Origin: Novosphingobium fluoreni
Lineage (GTDB): Bacteria > Pseudomonadota > Alphaproteobacteria > Sphingomonadales > Sphingomonadaceae
NCBI RefSeq assembly: GCF_014196615.1
Contig: NZ_JACIDY010000004.1
Coordinates: forward strand, 248,001 to 312,000
Length of the DNA stretch: 64,000 bases
Direction of reading: 5' to 3'
The notes under the pieces: generated by a model
Seen by the model: only the letters and a program-made list of their open reading frames with translations
What the model was told of the DNA's origin: nothing
Database searches by the model: none
Made by a program: the position numbers and the translations under genes
In this document: one piece after another, positions 7,466 to 17,744 of the stretch
Layout of the letters: every line of letters begins with the position of its first letter
Position numbering within the stretch: the first letter of the stretch is position 1

Positions 7466-9337
7466 ATGCGCACGCCGGGCGGCGTCGACATCGTTCCCGA
7501 CACTGCTTTCAAAAACACGCCGGTCCAGCACATCAAGGATATCCTGAATTACGTTCCAGGCGTCATCACCCAGACACGTATGGGCGACGACGCGCGCGCT
7601 TCGATCCGCGGCTCGGGTCTGTCACGCGCTTATGGCATTCGCGGCATCAGCGTGCTGATCGATGGCGTTCCGATGAACACCTCGGATGGCCTTTTCGATT
7701 TCTTTGAGATTGACCCCAGTGCCTATCGCTATGTCGAGATATATCGTGGTGGCAACGCTCTGCGCTACGGCTCCAATGCACTGGGCGGCGCCATCAATCT
7801 GGTTACGCCGACCGGGCGCGACACCGCACCGCTCGACGCGCGCATCGACAGCGGCAGCTTCGGCTACATCAAGGGCCAAGCCAGCACCGGCAGGATTGTG
7901 GGCGATTTCGACTATTTCGCGACTGTATCTGCGCAGTCCAACAAGGGCTATCGCGATCATAGCAACGGCAATGCGATCCGCGGCAATTTCAATGTTGGCT
8001 ATCGCTTCTCCCCCAACGCCGAAACGCGCTTCTATGTGACAGGGGCGACCACCAACCAGCACATTCCGGGCGAAGTGAGCAAGACGTCTGCACTTACCAA
8101 TCCCCGCGTCGCCAATCCCGTCTGGGTAGCGCAGGACCAGCAACGCAACGTCGATTCGCTTCGCGTGTCCAACAGGACCCGCTTCAGCTTCGGCGACACG
8201 GCGCTAGAGGTCGGCGCCTTCTACAACCGGCGCCACGTCGACCATCCGATCTTCCAGTATATCGACTTCACGGTCGATGATTATGGCGCATTTGCACGTA
8301 TCGTGGATGATCGCTTGATCGGCGGTACGCGCAATCGGCTGATCGTCGGCACCAGTGTCCACAACGGCAAGATCGACACCAATCAGTATGTGAATATCGC
8401 CGCGACCAAGGGTGCCCTGGCCGCCTCCATGATCGATAGATCGCGCAACCTGTCGTTCTATGCAAAAGATTGCCTGTTCATCCTGCCAAAACTATCGCTT
8501 GTTGCGGGCGCGCAATATCTCGATGCCGTCCGCGACCGTCGTGACCGCTTCCTGTCGAATGGCGACCAGTCGGGTCGCGAGCACTTCAGCCTGTGGAGCC
8601 CCAAAATCGGCACGCTCTGGGATATCGCTCCAGGAACTCAGGCCTTCGCGAATATTTCGCGTAGCGCCGAAGTGCCGAGCTACGACGCGAATATCATCAC
8701 CGCCGTCGACCTCAAGCCACAGCGCGCGACGACTTTTGAAATCGGCACACGCGGACATAGCGGCGTGGTCCGCTGGGACGTCTCGCTCTACAGCTCCCAA
8801 ATCGATGATGAGTTGCAGTGCCTTACAACAGGGCCATTCAATGCCTGCTCTATCATCAATTCCGGTCGCACCATCCATCGAGGCATCGAGGCCGGGCTGA
8901 CCGGCGATATCCCCGTCTCGGCGTCGGGAGACAAGCTGATGCTGAACGCCGCCTACACCTACAGCGACTTCACGTTCGATGTCGACCCCAACTACGGAGG
9001 CAATGAACTGCCTGGCATTCCCAAGCATTATCTGCGCGCAGAACTGCTCTACAAGCATTTCAGCGGTCTATATGCAGGTCCCAACGTCGAATGGGCACCG
9101 GGCCATTATTTCGCGGACAATGCCAACGCTCTGACGGTCGATCCCTATGCACTGCTGAACCTTAAAGCCGGGTTCGACGCCAGCAAGCATTGGTCGGTCT
9201 ACGTGGAAGGCCGCAACCTGACCGACAAACGCTATATCGCTACCGTCGCGGTCGCTGGGATTGCCAGCGCAGATTCAGAGCTTTTCAACCCGGGTACCGG
9301 TCGCGCAGCATTCGGCGGCGTACGCGTCACATGGTGA
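7466..9337 (+). CDS. TonB-dependent receptor, N-terminus missing (probable copper receptor)
   Basis: A 623-residue outer-membrane receptor. The plug is seen at 'FKNTPVQHIKDILNYVPGV', 'SIRGSGLSRAYGIRGISVL' and 'VEIYRGGNALRYGSNALGG' (about residues 15-110). The beta-barrel ends in the expected terminal aromatic residue (…GGVRVTW). The frame has no signal peptide or TonB box: a TAG at 7451-7453 lies just upstream in frame. A signal-peptide-like stretch ('LLISNVASAAAIVCAS') occurs at about 7370-7410 in another frame, so the 5' end has probably been frameshifted or lost. As written it could not reach the outer membrane. It overlaps the next start by seven bases. Confidence 0.7.
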   Translation: MRTPGGVDIVPDTAFKNTPVQHIKDILNYVPGVITQTRMGDDARASIRGSGLSRAYGIRGISVLIDGVPMNTSDGLFDFFEIDPSAYRYVEIYRGGNALRYGSNALGGAINLVTPTGRDTAPLDARIDSGSFGYIKGQASTGRIVGDFDYFATVSAQSNKGYRDHSNGNAIRGNFNVGYRFSPNAETRFYVTGATTNQHIPGEVSKTSALTNPRVANPVWVAQDQQRNVDSLRVSNRTRFSFGDTALEVGAFYNRRHVDHPIFQYIDFTVDDYGAFARIVDDRLIGGTRNRLIVGTSVHNGKIDTNQYVNIAATKGALAASMIDRSRNLSFYAKDCLFILPKLSLVAGAQYLDAVRDRRDRFLSNGDQSGREHFSLWSPKIGTLWDIAPGTQAFANISRSAEVPSYDANIITAVDLKPQRATTFEIGTRGHSGVVRWDVSLYSSQIDDELQCLTTGPFNACSIINSGRTIHRGIEAGLTGDIPVSASGDKLMLNAAYTYSDFTFDVDPNYGGNELPGIPKHYLRAELLYKHFSGLYAGPNVEWAPGHYFADNANALTVDPYALLNLKAGFDASKHWSVYVEGRNLTDKRYIATVAVAGIASADSELFNPGTGRAAFGGVRVTW

Positions 9338-10689
9338 CGCGCACCGGGCCGGTACCACCACCGGCGAGCACCGCCTATCGCACGATCTGGCGCTGGCATT
9401 TCTATGCCGGGTTGTTCGTGCTGCCTTTCATCCTAATCCTCTCGGTGACGGGTGCGATCTATCTGTTCAAGCCTCAGATAGATCGGTGGGAAGAACGGTC
9501 CTACCACGGGCTTTCCATGTCGGACGCTGTAGCACCGGACAGACAGCTGACGGTCGCACTTGCCGCAACCCCGGGCATGCAATTCAACTATTACCGCCTG
9601 CCCGAGCGACCAGGCGATGCCGCGATGATTCATGTAATCGCGCACGACGGCGCGCAGCGAGACGTCTTCGTCTCGCCCCAAGGCAAAGTGCTGGGAATTC
9701 GCGATCCGACCACCAGGATTTCGGAGACCGTGGCCCGCATTCATGGCTCGCTGCTGCTGGGCAATGTTGGCGACTGGCTCGTAGAACTCGCCTCGAGTTG
9801 GACGATCGTCATGATCTTGAGCGGTCTTTATCTTTGGTGGCCGCGACCATTTCGGCTCGCCGGCACCCTTTGGCCCCGCCTTTCTTTAAGAGGTCGGCCG
9901 TTACTCAAGGATGTCCATCGCGTAACCGGATTCTGGATCGCTGGGCTAGTTCTAGCGATGCTGGCCAGCGGCCTTCCGTGGGCTGGCGTCTGGGGCAGCG
10001 CCCTTAAACTGGTGCGGACCGAGCTTGGCTTGGTCAAAGGGCCGCAGGACTGGAAGGTTGGCGTCGATGGCGGCCATGCCGGGCATCATCCCCTGATGCC
10101 GATGGCCATGCCGTCGACCGCGCCAGCGGACGGGCTGCCTTTGTCGGTATTCGTTTCGAAAGCGCGCGATCAGCATCTGGCATTTCCAGCGCTGGTTATC
10201 CCCCCCCATACCCCGCAGCGTTTCGGTCCGCCGACCGGCAATGAATGGACCGCGAAATCAGAGGCCCAAAACCGGTGGTTGGGGCGACAAGTGACTTTTG
10301 ATCCGGTCACCGGAGCGGAAACCGGACGACGCAGCTTTCGCGACCAACATATCGTTGACCGGGTCGTCAACACAGGCATCGCGTGGCACGAAGGGCAGCT
10401 GCTGGGCTGGGCGAACCAGCTGATCGGCGTGCTCACTGCCATTGCCCTGATCACGATCAGCGTCCTCGGCATAGCAATGTGGCTGAAACGAAAGCCGGCC
10501 GACGGTATCGGTGCGCCACCTGCGACCGGAGCAGCCAGCAAGCCCTGGGTGACAGCAGTCGTGGTGGTGCTGGCGCTGTTGCTCCCGCTGTTCGGCGCAT
10601 CAGTGCTTGTCTTGCTGATCATCGACCGATTCGTCGCCCGCCATGGCGGGCGTCTTGCCGTTTTGCAGAATGAAACGCCGGGTAAATAG
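9331..10689 (+). CDS. PepSY-associated transmembrane protein
   Basis: A 452-residue inner-membrane protein. The first segment is 'WHFYAGLFVLPFILILSVTGAIYLF' (about 25-48), split over the classic PepSY_TM start. It is followed by a periplasmic PepSY-like domain, a second segment at 'SSWTIVMILSGLYLWWPRP', 'DVHRVTGFWIAGLVLAMLASGLPW', and two C-terminal segments. A His/Met-rich loop 'GHAGHHPLMPMAMP' could bind metal. The family often accompanies TonB receptors as a ferric- or copper-linked reductase. The ATG overlaps the receptor stop (ATGGTGA), so the pair is translationally coupled. The start at 9331 is chosen over the longer open frame for this reason and because the first membrane helix follows directly. 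Confidence 0.82.
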   Translation: MVTRTGPVPPPASTAYRTIWRWHFYAGLFVLPFILILSVTGAIYLFKPQIDRWEERSYHGLSMSDAVAPDRQLTVALAATPGMQFNYYRLPERPGDAAMIHVIAHDGAQRDVFVSPQGKVLGIRDPTTRISETVARIHGSLLLGNVGDWLVELASSWTIVMILSGLYLWWPRPFRLAGTLWPRLSLRGRPLLKDVHRVTGFWIAGLVLAMLASGLPWAGVWGSALKLVRTELGLVKGPQDWKVGVDGGHAGHHPLMPMAMPSTAPADGLPLSVFVSKARDQHLAFPALVIPPHTPQRFGPPTGNEWTAKSEAQNRWLGRQVTFDPVTGAETGRRSFRDQHIVDRVVNTGIAWHEGQLLGWANQLIGVLTAIALITISVLGIAMWLKRKPADGIGAPPATGAASKPWVTAVVVVLALLLPLFGASVLVLLIIDRFVARHGGRLAVLQNETPGK

Positions 10690-11045
10690 GCCTTGCGAAG
10701 CCCGACCTCCGGTGGCTTTGATCGCCGGGGGCTGCACACTGATTTACCCGGCGCTCGCCCATCGTCGATTGGCACCATTTAGCATATTGATGCTGAATCA
10801 GACCGTCACCCCGACTGCACACTGGCTTTTTGAACGGCATCGCCAGTAGGCGATCGTCCGATTTTAAGCCTAGATGCGGAGATATTCAACGCTAGTGCGG
10901 GCGCGGCCCTCGATAATAGCAGGTCTTGGTAATGCGGATGAGGAAGCGGCCGGTATGGCCGCATCGGGACAAAAAGCCGTCTGCAATATGCCCCTTTCAC
11001 TCCGCTTCAGCGACCCGGCCGCACCAGCATGAAGCGATCGAGCCG
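10690..11045. other. Intergenic stretch with no supported gene
   Basis: This 356-base stretch lies between the PepSY gene and the convergent kinase remnant. It has several short open frames on both strands, none with a recognisable protein pattern or ribosome site. It may contain decayed coding sequence like its neighbours. Confidence 0.5.
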
Positions 11046-12007
11046 CTATGTCGGCCATTTCATAACGAAGGCAAATACGCCGCTATCGGCTTCATAATGC
11101 ACATCACCTCCATGTGCTCGAGCTATTCCTCGAACAACCGCCAGACCAAGCCCTGATCCTCCCTGTGACTGCGTGCCACGCACAAACTGACTGAACGCGT
11201 CCCGTTCGAGGTCGTGCGGAAGTCCTAGTCCTGCATCAGCGACCGTAATCGACGCTTCACCGTTCACGCCGCTTGTGGATATTGTCAACACGCAAGGGTC
11301 CGCGTGTCGGCTGGCATTGTCGACGAGCGCCAGGATTGCCTGCCGAATGCGGCCGATATCGGCCCGAGCCGTGCAGGGGTGGTCCAGCTTCAGCGAAAAT
11401 CCAACCGGCTCCAACATCAATGTCAGCGTCGGTGCCATATCAACGACTTCCGAGGACAAGTCGACTTCAATCAACAACAATTCTAGCTGACCGCTGCCCG
11501 CCAGGCTGACACTACGGAGATCTTCGACCAAGCGGGTCAAGCCGGAGACCTGCTTCAGCAAACCGTCGATCAGGGGTGCGTCGAGTGGGAGACGCCGTCC
11601 TTTGCCCCCTGCAGGCGCCCCTGCAGGATCGTGAGCGGCGTACGCAGTTCATGCGCGATCTGAGCATTCCAGACGCTGACGTCGTCGGCCATGCGCTGCA
11701 ATCGAGCGGCCATCGCGTCCGCGCCAATCCGCAGAGCCTGAAGCTTGTCGAGATCCTGATCCAGCGCGGTGATAACGATTATGGGAGTTCCGCCGCGGCG
11801 TCTCACTTTGGATAGCACCTCCCATCCGTCGACCAGCGGCATGGTGATGTCGAGCAGAATGATGTCGGGCCGCAATGCTAGATGAACATCCAATGCCGTG
11901 CGACCATCCGCTGCCTGAACCGTCCTGAATTCTTCTCGCTCCAGATAAGCGCGGAGGATATCGGCGATGTCCTTGTCGTCTTCGGCGATCAGGGCGAGCG
12001 GGCTCAT
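11046..12007 (-). pseudogene. Two-component system collapsed into one gene: receiver fused to kinase, frameshifted
   Basis: From the ATG at 12007 the frame encodes an OmpR-type receiver: 'LALIAEDDKDIADILRAYL', then 'DIILLDITMPLVDG' with the phosphoacceptor Asp. After 'LQALRIGAD' it passes straight into 'AMAARLQRMADDVSVWN' and 'AQIAHELRTPLTILQGR', the linker and H-box of a sensor kinase. The regulator's DNA-binding domain and the kinase's sensor and membrane parts are gone. Near 11590 a one-base deletion throws the frame out. The rest of the kinase continues from 11561, with N-box 'LALVDNASRHADP' and G-box 'GGSGLGLAVVRGIARAHGG'. It is divergent from the efflux remnants, as an intact BaeSR-like pair would be. 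Confidence 0.75.
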
Positions 12008-12107
12008 ACCGAGGCGATAGCAACCGGCTCGCGTTGCCGGCCAGAGCCTCAACACAATCTCCACACAACCTCGACGTAACGACAATGCGGCGGGCCAATA
12101 GGGCCTC

Positions 12108-13216
12108 ATGAACGTCATGCCCTTTCGAAACGCTCTGATGCCGCTGCTGTTGGCCCCGCTGCTTGCCGCGTGCGTTACCGAAGCGCCCGCCGCCAAACCC
12201 GATGAGGTGGAGGTGCTGACCGCTGCAGCTCAGCCAGCCCCAGCCAGCGTGGCCGATGAATTGCCGGGACGGGTTGTTGCGTGGCGGACCGCAGAAATTC
12301 GAGCGCAAGTGGGCGGGATCGTCCAGCGGCAGCTCTTTCAGCAGGGCGCGATGATCCACGCCGGCCAACCGCTGTTTCAGATCAGCCTAGCGCCCTATCG
12401 CGCGGATAAAGATACCACGCGCGCCACGCTGCAAAAGGCTTCGGCGGCGCTGTCACGAGCACGCGCACAAGCGGGACGGCTGAAGGCGCTAGTCGCGGCG
12501 GATGCGATCAGCCGCCAGGGCTATGACGACGCCGTCGCCGCGCGCGATCAGGCGGCGGCCGAGGTCGCGGAGGCCCGCGCGACGCTGCGATGCCGGCAGT
12601 TCGACGTCGGCTTTTCGCGCGTGACGTCTCCAATCGCTGGTCGCATCGGCGCAGCCGCTGTCACAGAAGGCGCATTGGTGACGGTAGCCGACGTTAATCC
12701 CCTGGTGGTTGTCCAGCAGATCGACTGCGTTATGTCGACCTGCGCCAACCAGCGGATCGCTTCGCCAACTTGCGCGCAGCCGGTGAGACCGATGCCCTTG
12801 TCGAGATCGTGACCGCGAGCAGCCAGGTGCATCCCGTGAAAGGCCATGTCCTGTTCTCTGGCATAGCGGTAGATCCGGGCACCGGCGACGTATTGGTACG
12901 CGTCGCCGTCGATAACCCGGTTGAGCGGCTGCTGCCGGGCATGTTCGTACGCCCCCGCCTGCCCCGCCTCGTCGCTGCCGGTGCGCTCAGCGTGCCACAG
13001 CAGGCGGTGACCCGCGATGCCCGCGGGCAGGCTCAGGTCAGCGTGGTGGGACAGCAGGATCGGGTACACGTCCGCCGCGTGACGGCGGGCGATGTCGTTG
13101 GCGGCCGCATCCTCGTCCTTTCGGGCCTTCGCGCCGGCGAACAGGTGATCGTCGAGGGGCAGGATCGGGTGCAGATTGGCACCCCGGTCAAACCCATGCC
13201 TTGGCGCGGGCGCTGA
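12108..13216 (+). pseudogene. RND efflux periplasmic adaptor (MFP), frameshifted
   Basis: The first frame (12108-12812) starts with a lipoprotein signal peptide ending LLAAC (Cys at about residue 22). It continues with the hairpin and lipoyl halves typical of AcrA-type adaptors: 'VGGIVQRQLFQQGAMIHAGQ' and 'SRVTSPIAGRIGAAAVTEGA'. Near 12725 the frame breaks. The natural continuation lies in the next frame ('RYVDLRQPADRFANLRAAG…') and runs to 13216, including 'NPVERLLPGMFVRPRL' and 'LSVPQQAVTRDARG' of the beta-barrel and proximal domains. Length with the shift repaired is about 370 residues, normal for the family. One indel explains it. Confidence 0.8.
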
Positions 13217-13220
13217 GCCG

Positions 13221-14342
13221 ATGACGCGTTTTTTTATCGACCGCCCGATCTTCGCCTGGGTTATCGCTATCGCCATTATCCTGCTGGGTGCCATCGCACT
13301 GCCGCAGTTGGCCAGCTGAAGACGCCCGAAGACTTCGCCGGCATCATCCTCAAGGCTAACACGGACGGTTCATCAGTGACGCTCGACAAGGTGGCGCGCA
13401 TCGAATTGGGGCGGCAGAGTTTCGGCACCGCCACGCGCGAGCACGGTAAAGTCGCCGCCGCCGCCGCGATCCAGTTCTCCCGGCGCCAATGCGGTCGCGA
13501 TGTCAAAGGCCGTGAACGAACGCATGGCCGAGCTTTCGCGCGCTTTTCCGCGCGGCGTCAGCTGGTCCGCGCCGTTCGACACCGCCCCATTCGTGCGGAT
13601 CTCGATCGAGAAGGTGCTGCATACTCTCGTCGAGGCGATGGTCCTGGTATTCCTGGTGATGTACCTGTTCCTGCAGAACATCCGCTACACGCTCATTCCT
13701 GCTATTGTCGCCCCCATCGCGCTGCTCGGCACGGTGTCGGTGATGCTGGTGGCAGGCTATCCTTCGATCAGCATCACCGGCTCGCCTGCGTCCGGCGTGT
13801 CCAGTGGGAACGCGATGAAGTCGATGGAGGAACTCGCCGCCAACCTTCCCCGTGGCTTCGCGGTCGAGTGGACTGGCGCCTCCTTGCAGGAACGTGAAGC
13901 GGGATTTCAAGCACCCATGTTGCTCGCCCTGTCACTGCTCGTCGTGTTCCTGGTCCTGGCCGCACTTTATGAAAGCTGGTCGATCCCGGCGGCGGTGATG
14001 CTGGTGGTGCCCTTGGGCCTGACCGGCGCGGTGGCCGCTGTCATGCCGCGGGGCATGGCGAACGACATCTTCTTCCGCGTCGGCTTGATTACCATCATCG
14101 GCTTGAGCGCCAAGAACGCGATCCTGATCGTCGAGTTCGCCAAGCGCTATCGCGAGGTGGGGATGAGCCTGGTCGATGCGGCGCTCGCCGCCGCGAAAGT
14201 GGGGCTGCGGCCAGCCGCTGACGACCAACGACATCCAAATGGGCAGACGACTCTGCGTCGTGCCTTCTTGGATCGCCTAAAACTGACGGTGAGCGCACGC
14301 TATTATTCGAGCGTGGTCGATGAGCAGGGCAGCTTCGTCTAA
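13221..14342 (+). pseudogene. RND efflux pump with several large internal deletions
   Basis: The gene starts at the ATG 13221, four bases after the adaptor stop. It encodes the pump N-terminus 'MTRFFIDRPIFAWVIAIAI', then stops after 32 codons. In another frame the porter region resumes at 'GQLKTPEDFAGIILKANTDG'. From about 13500 the frame gives '[19 protein letters not shown]' and then jumps at '[19 protein letters not shown]' into the late part ('[19 protein letters not shown]'). It goes on to '[22 protein letters not shown]' before losing the last part. An intact pump is about 1,040 residues, and well under half remains. At least three deletions are visible, so it is not functional. Confidence 0.8.
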
Positions 14343-14411
14343 GGCGGCCGCTCCCGCCCAATCTACGCCGTTCGCGAAGGCATTTCGCGACCTTGGAACC
14401 GGACGTTCAAA

Positions 14412-14585
14412 ATGCTTTCTAGTTGCATGAATAAGGCATCAAGTATCGTTCCCGTTGCGCTCGTGATTGGGGGCACGTTCACGGTAGGCTATGAAACTGG
14501 CGAGTGTCGCACGCTGCAGCGTGAGAGACGTTTGCCCGATTGGAACGGGTCGATCGCAAAGGCACAGGATGCCGCCAAGCGGTAG
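14412..14585 (+). CDS. Possible small hypothetical protein (57 residues)
   Basis: An ATG-initiated frame with a short hydrophobic N-terminal half ('SIVPVALVIGGTFTVGYETG') and a polar C-terminal half. A second ATG lies at 14427. There is no clear ribosome site and I do not recognise a family. It stands just downstream of the decayed pump, convergent with the S10 peptidase genes, and could equally be chance or remnant sequence. Confidence 0.25.
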   Translation: MLSSCMNKASSIVPVALVIGGTFTVGYETGECRTLQRERRLPDWNGSIAKAQDAAKR

Positions 14586-14637
14586 GCGACGAAGGTGCAT
14601 GAGACGCCGTCAGCGGCTATGTCGAACCGATACACCG

Positions 14638-16173
14638 TTAGAGGCGCTTCCTCGCTGCCAACCGCGCCGCGTGGTTTGTGATGCTCTGGCCGATGAGGTT
14701 GCGCAGCGCCTCGCCCGCCTCTCGTTGCGCCGTCGCGTCGTTGAAGACCGCGTGGCCTGCCGCAAAGAGGCGCACCGTGAGGCGCTGTGACCCGCCAGCC
14801 GCAGCGCGGTAATCATGCAGCGGCAGTTCGTAAGGGATGATCAGGTCATAATAGCCGAGCGCGAGCAGGGCACTCGATCGATCGCGATTGATCTGGGCCA
14901 TCAGAATGGACGCGATATGCTGCTCCGCGGGCAAAGCATTCCATCGCCAGGAATCGTACACCGCCCCGTTGTAGCGGACATAGGTCGAAGTGACCGGATA
15001 GCCGACGGCATTCCTGAAATAGCCGTCGATGGCATCGTCCCAGCTGAAATTCATCGTCCAGCGCGAGGTCGATGGATCGTCATACGGTGGAGGCGCCTTC
15101 CCGGTCAGCGCAAGCAGCGCATGTGCCCGAGAGTCGCCGAGGCCGATGCGCTCCGCTCTGTCGGCCAGCAAGAGTTTGACGAAGGCATCGATCGGGACGA
15201 CGAGCGATGATCGATCAATCTGCGCCGATGGCACGCCGGTGAATGCCGAAACGTCGTCCGCGACCCGCGCACGATCGACCGGCGACAGACGCTCCTTGCG
15301 CTCGAGCGCCGCGCGATAGCGGCCTTGGGCAAACGCGAAGGCTTTGCGCTGCAACTCGTCCGCCGGAAGTGTGGAATAGGCGCCTTTATGGTAATAAGCC
15401 GCTGCAGCCGCCAGGCTCGGCAGTGCGCCGACCGCATTGGCGATGAACCCGCGCGCTTTTTCATCGTCTTCGACGGCCAATGTGCTGGGGGAAATCAGCA
15501 AATAGCCGTCAAACAGTATCGGCCGCGTCCGCCGGCCGAGTTCGGCGGCAACGAGGCCCAAGCGGACGCCGCCGTAGCTCTCTGCGGCGATCAGCTTGGG
15601 TGATCCTCGTCGTCCATGCTGCTCCAGCCATCGCGCCATGAAGTCCGCCATGACTTTCGCATCATCGCGGACAGAGGAGAAGTGCCGCACCGCACCCGCC
15701 GTAAATTCGCGTCCGTAGCCGGTGCCGGGCGGGTCGATGAACACGAGGTCGGTCGCGTCCAATGGACTGCCGTTGTTGTCGACGTAGGTCCCGACCGATC
15801 GGACCGCCATATCGGGATTGCGACTGACGACCTTTTTCGGCGCGAATGCATCGTGAAGACCAGAGGCGGACGATCCCGGCCCTCCATTGAAGACGAACAT
15901 GACGGGGCGGGCGGCGGGATTGGCGCTTTGCCGCAGATAACTGACCGAGAACATCGTCGCGTCCGGCCGGGACGCTCCCGGCGTGATGCTGATCGGACTT
16001 TCCTGGGCAGTGATGGTGTATCGAATTGTACGACCCCGAAGGATCGCTTCTGACTGGCGCGTTGCCGACCGGAGAGGAGGCACTGCGCGGGCGGCGGTTC
16101 CGGCATCCGCATTGCCTTGTGATACGCTGGCACAAGCCACGACCATGAGCGCGGTTTGGATAAGATACTTCAC
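14638..16173 (-). CDS. Secreted serine carboxypeptidase, family S10 (third of three)
   Basis: A 511-residue alpha/beta-hydrolase of peptidase family S10, which removes C-terminal residues from peptides. The oxyanion-region motif NGGPGSS is at about 96-102, the nucleophile Ser in 'LIAAESYGGV' at about 199 (Ala instead of the usual Gly before Glu), and a C-terminal His in 'FAAGHAVFND'. The GTG at 16173 gives a signal peptide 'YLIQTALMVVACASVSQG' and overlaps the previous stop as GTGA, with AGGA 10 bases upstream. The longer frame upstream only runs into the preceding gene. It is likely periplasmic and is coupled to the two preceding S10 genes. Confidence 0.88.
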   Translation of the reverse strand: MKYLIQTALMVVACASVSQGNADAGTAARAVPPLRSATRQSEAILRGRTIRYTITAQESPISITPGASRPDATMFSVSYLRQSANPAARPVMFVFNGGPGSSASGLHDAFAPKKVVSRNPDMAVRSVGTYVDNNGSPLDATDLVFIDPPGTGYGREFTAGAVRHFSSVRDDAKVMADFMARWLEQHGRRGSPKLIAAESYGGVRLGLVAAELGRRTRPILFDGYLLISPSTLAVEDDEKARGFIANAVGALPSLAAAAAYYHKGAYSTLPADELQRKAFAFAQGRYRAALERKERLSPVDRARVADDVSAFTGVPSAQIDRSSLVVPIDAFVKLLLADRAERIGLGDSRAHALLALTGKAPPPYDDPSTSRWTMNFSWDDAIDGYFRNAVGYPVTSTYVRYNGAVYDSWRWNALPAEQHIASILMAQINRDRSSALLALGYYDLIIPYELPLHDYRAAAGGSQRLTVRLFAAGHAVFNDATAQREAGEALRNLIGQSITNHAARLAARKRL

Positions 16174-17744
16174 TGTGCGAGATCCTGCTGGCCTTGGGAG
16201 GGAAGCGACCCGATCCCCGGTGGTATGCCCCGGCTTTGCGCCGCAGCTCGACATACCGCGATCGAACGGCTGCCAACGAAGCATCGAATGGCACGCGCGA
16301 AGTCTACCCTGCTGGCATCGTCAAGGTAGAACATGTGACCTGCCGGATAATGGACGCTGAGCGTTTGAGTCGCTGGCACCGACCATTGATTCAAAAGGAA
16401 AGCATCCGCACCAACGCTGGCTGCGGTATCGTAAAGGCCGCCCGCCACCAGCACCTTGAGCGCGGGGTTGATCCGGAGCGCAGCAGCGAATTCACCGGCA
16501 TAATCGTATTTGGAAAACGGCGTTGCGACCGGCGCGTAGGTCCAGCGCCCGTCCAGCGCGTCGTTGTATACGCGGTAGCTGTACGATGCCGGCACCCCGA
16601 CGCCTTCGTTGAGCACGCGCGACAGCTTTGCTGCGATCACCGTATCCAGCGCGTTCGTCGACGGATCGCCCGCGCCATTGACTGGACCAAGATAACGCGC
16701 GTCGTAGGTTCCGAGCACCTGTCCCGTCGGACGGAAGGCCTCGTTACGATATTCGTCCTTGGTGATCGACAGATGTTTCTGGAAAAAGGCAGGCGCAAGG
16801 CCGCTGAAGGCGGCAAGTTGGCCTACGATCGCGCTTCGCTCGTCCACGGACAATGAATTTTCGCGATACAGCGCGGAGAGGTAAATCGAAGAGAATGCAA
16901 GGGCGTCAGCTACGACGCCGTCTACCGAGCGATCGTGCCGGTCAACTTTCCTGTGATACCAGGCGAGCGCCGCAATTGTCGGAAAGCCCGCCGCGATTCC
17001 TGTGACGTTACCCGGTCGCTGCAACGTATTCACGATTTCGATCGACTGCGAGATGAGGATCGCGCCTTCGACGGCGAGTGGCGTGCAGTGTCGTTCCCCG
17101 TTGCAGCTCAACACGCGTAGAATGCTGGCGACCCTCTGTGCCCCGTAGCTCTCGCCCGCCAGGAACGCGGGAGCGGCCTCACGATGATGCCGCTTCAGCC
17201 ATTGCCGGATGACACCGGCAATGTAGGCGGCATCGCCGACCGCCGAATAGGCCTCGCCCGCCGCGCCTCGCGAGGCGAGCCGACTGAAGCCGGTACCGAT
17301 CGGATCGATCAGAACGATATCGGCGACGTCGAGCGGGGTGTCGTGATTGTCGACGATGGTGCCAGTTGGTCCGCGCGCCTCCGGGCCGCTGACCTGGACG
17401 CGCCGCAGGCCCAACATCCCGAGGTTGAGGTAGGCGCTGCTCGAACCCGGGCCACCATTGAACGCGAAGATCACCGGGCGCCGGCTATCACCCGAATGTG
17501 CGGTCAGGCTGGTCAGATAGACGCTGCCCAACGGCCGACCGGATCGCCCCTGCGCCGGATAGCGTTCGAGCGCGGCAACGACGGTAAGACGCTGTCCGTT
17601 CACCGTGACATCGTGCTGGCGTCTGCTTTCGGGGGGTAAGATGCCGGACCGGCCGGTCGCCTGCACAGGGGCAACGACTATTGGCCCGAGCGTCAGCAGC
17701 GCTAAGGCAGATCGACCCATCCTGCCGCAACGCATACGGGCCAT
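16170..17744 (-). CDS. Secreted serine carboxypeptidase, family S10 (second of three)
   Basis: 524 residues with an N-terminal export signal ('RSALALLTLGPIVVAPVQA'). S10 motifs: NGGPGSS at about 96-102, the nucleophile Ser in 'FLAGESYGAQR' at about 179, the acidic-residue region near 'LKVLVAGGLYDTAASVG', and the His in 'HYPAGHMFYLDD'. The motif 'VLIDPIGTGFSR' is the usual second oxyanion strand. Its ATG overlaps the preceding stop (TAATG), so translation is coupled. The three neighbouring peptidases differ markedly in sequence outside the motifs, which suggests different residue preferences and not a recent tandem duplication. Confidence 0.9.
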   Translation of the reverse strand: MARMRCGRMGRSALALLTLGPIVVAPVQATGRSGILPPESRRQHDVTVNGQRLTVVAALERYPAQGRSGRPLGSVYLTSLTAHSGDSRRPVIFAFNGGPGSSSAYLNLGMLGLRRVQVSGPEARGPTGTIVDNHDTPLDVADIVLIDPIGTGFSRLASRGAAGEAYSAVGDAAYIAGVIRQWLKRHHREAAPAFLAGESYGAQRVASILRVLSCNGERHCTPLAVEGAILISQSIEIVNTLQRPGNVTGIAAGFPTIAALAWYHRKVDRHDRSVDGVVADALAFSSIYLSALYRENSLSVDERSAIVGQLAAFSGLAPAFFQKHLSITKDEYRNEAFRPTGQVLGTYDARYLGPVNGAGDPSTNALDTVIAAKLSRVLNEGVGVPASYSYRVYNDALDGRWTYAPVATPFSKYDYAGEFAAALRINPALKVLVAGGLYDTAASVGADAFLLNQWSVPATQTLSVHYPAGHMFYLDDASRVDFARAIRCFVGSRSIAVCRAAAQSRGIPPGIGSLPSQGQQDLAQ

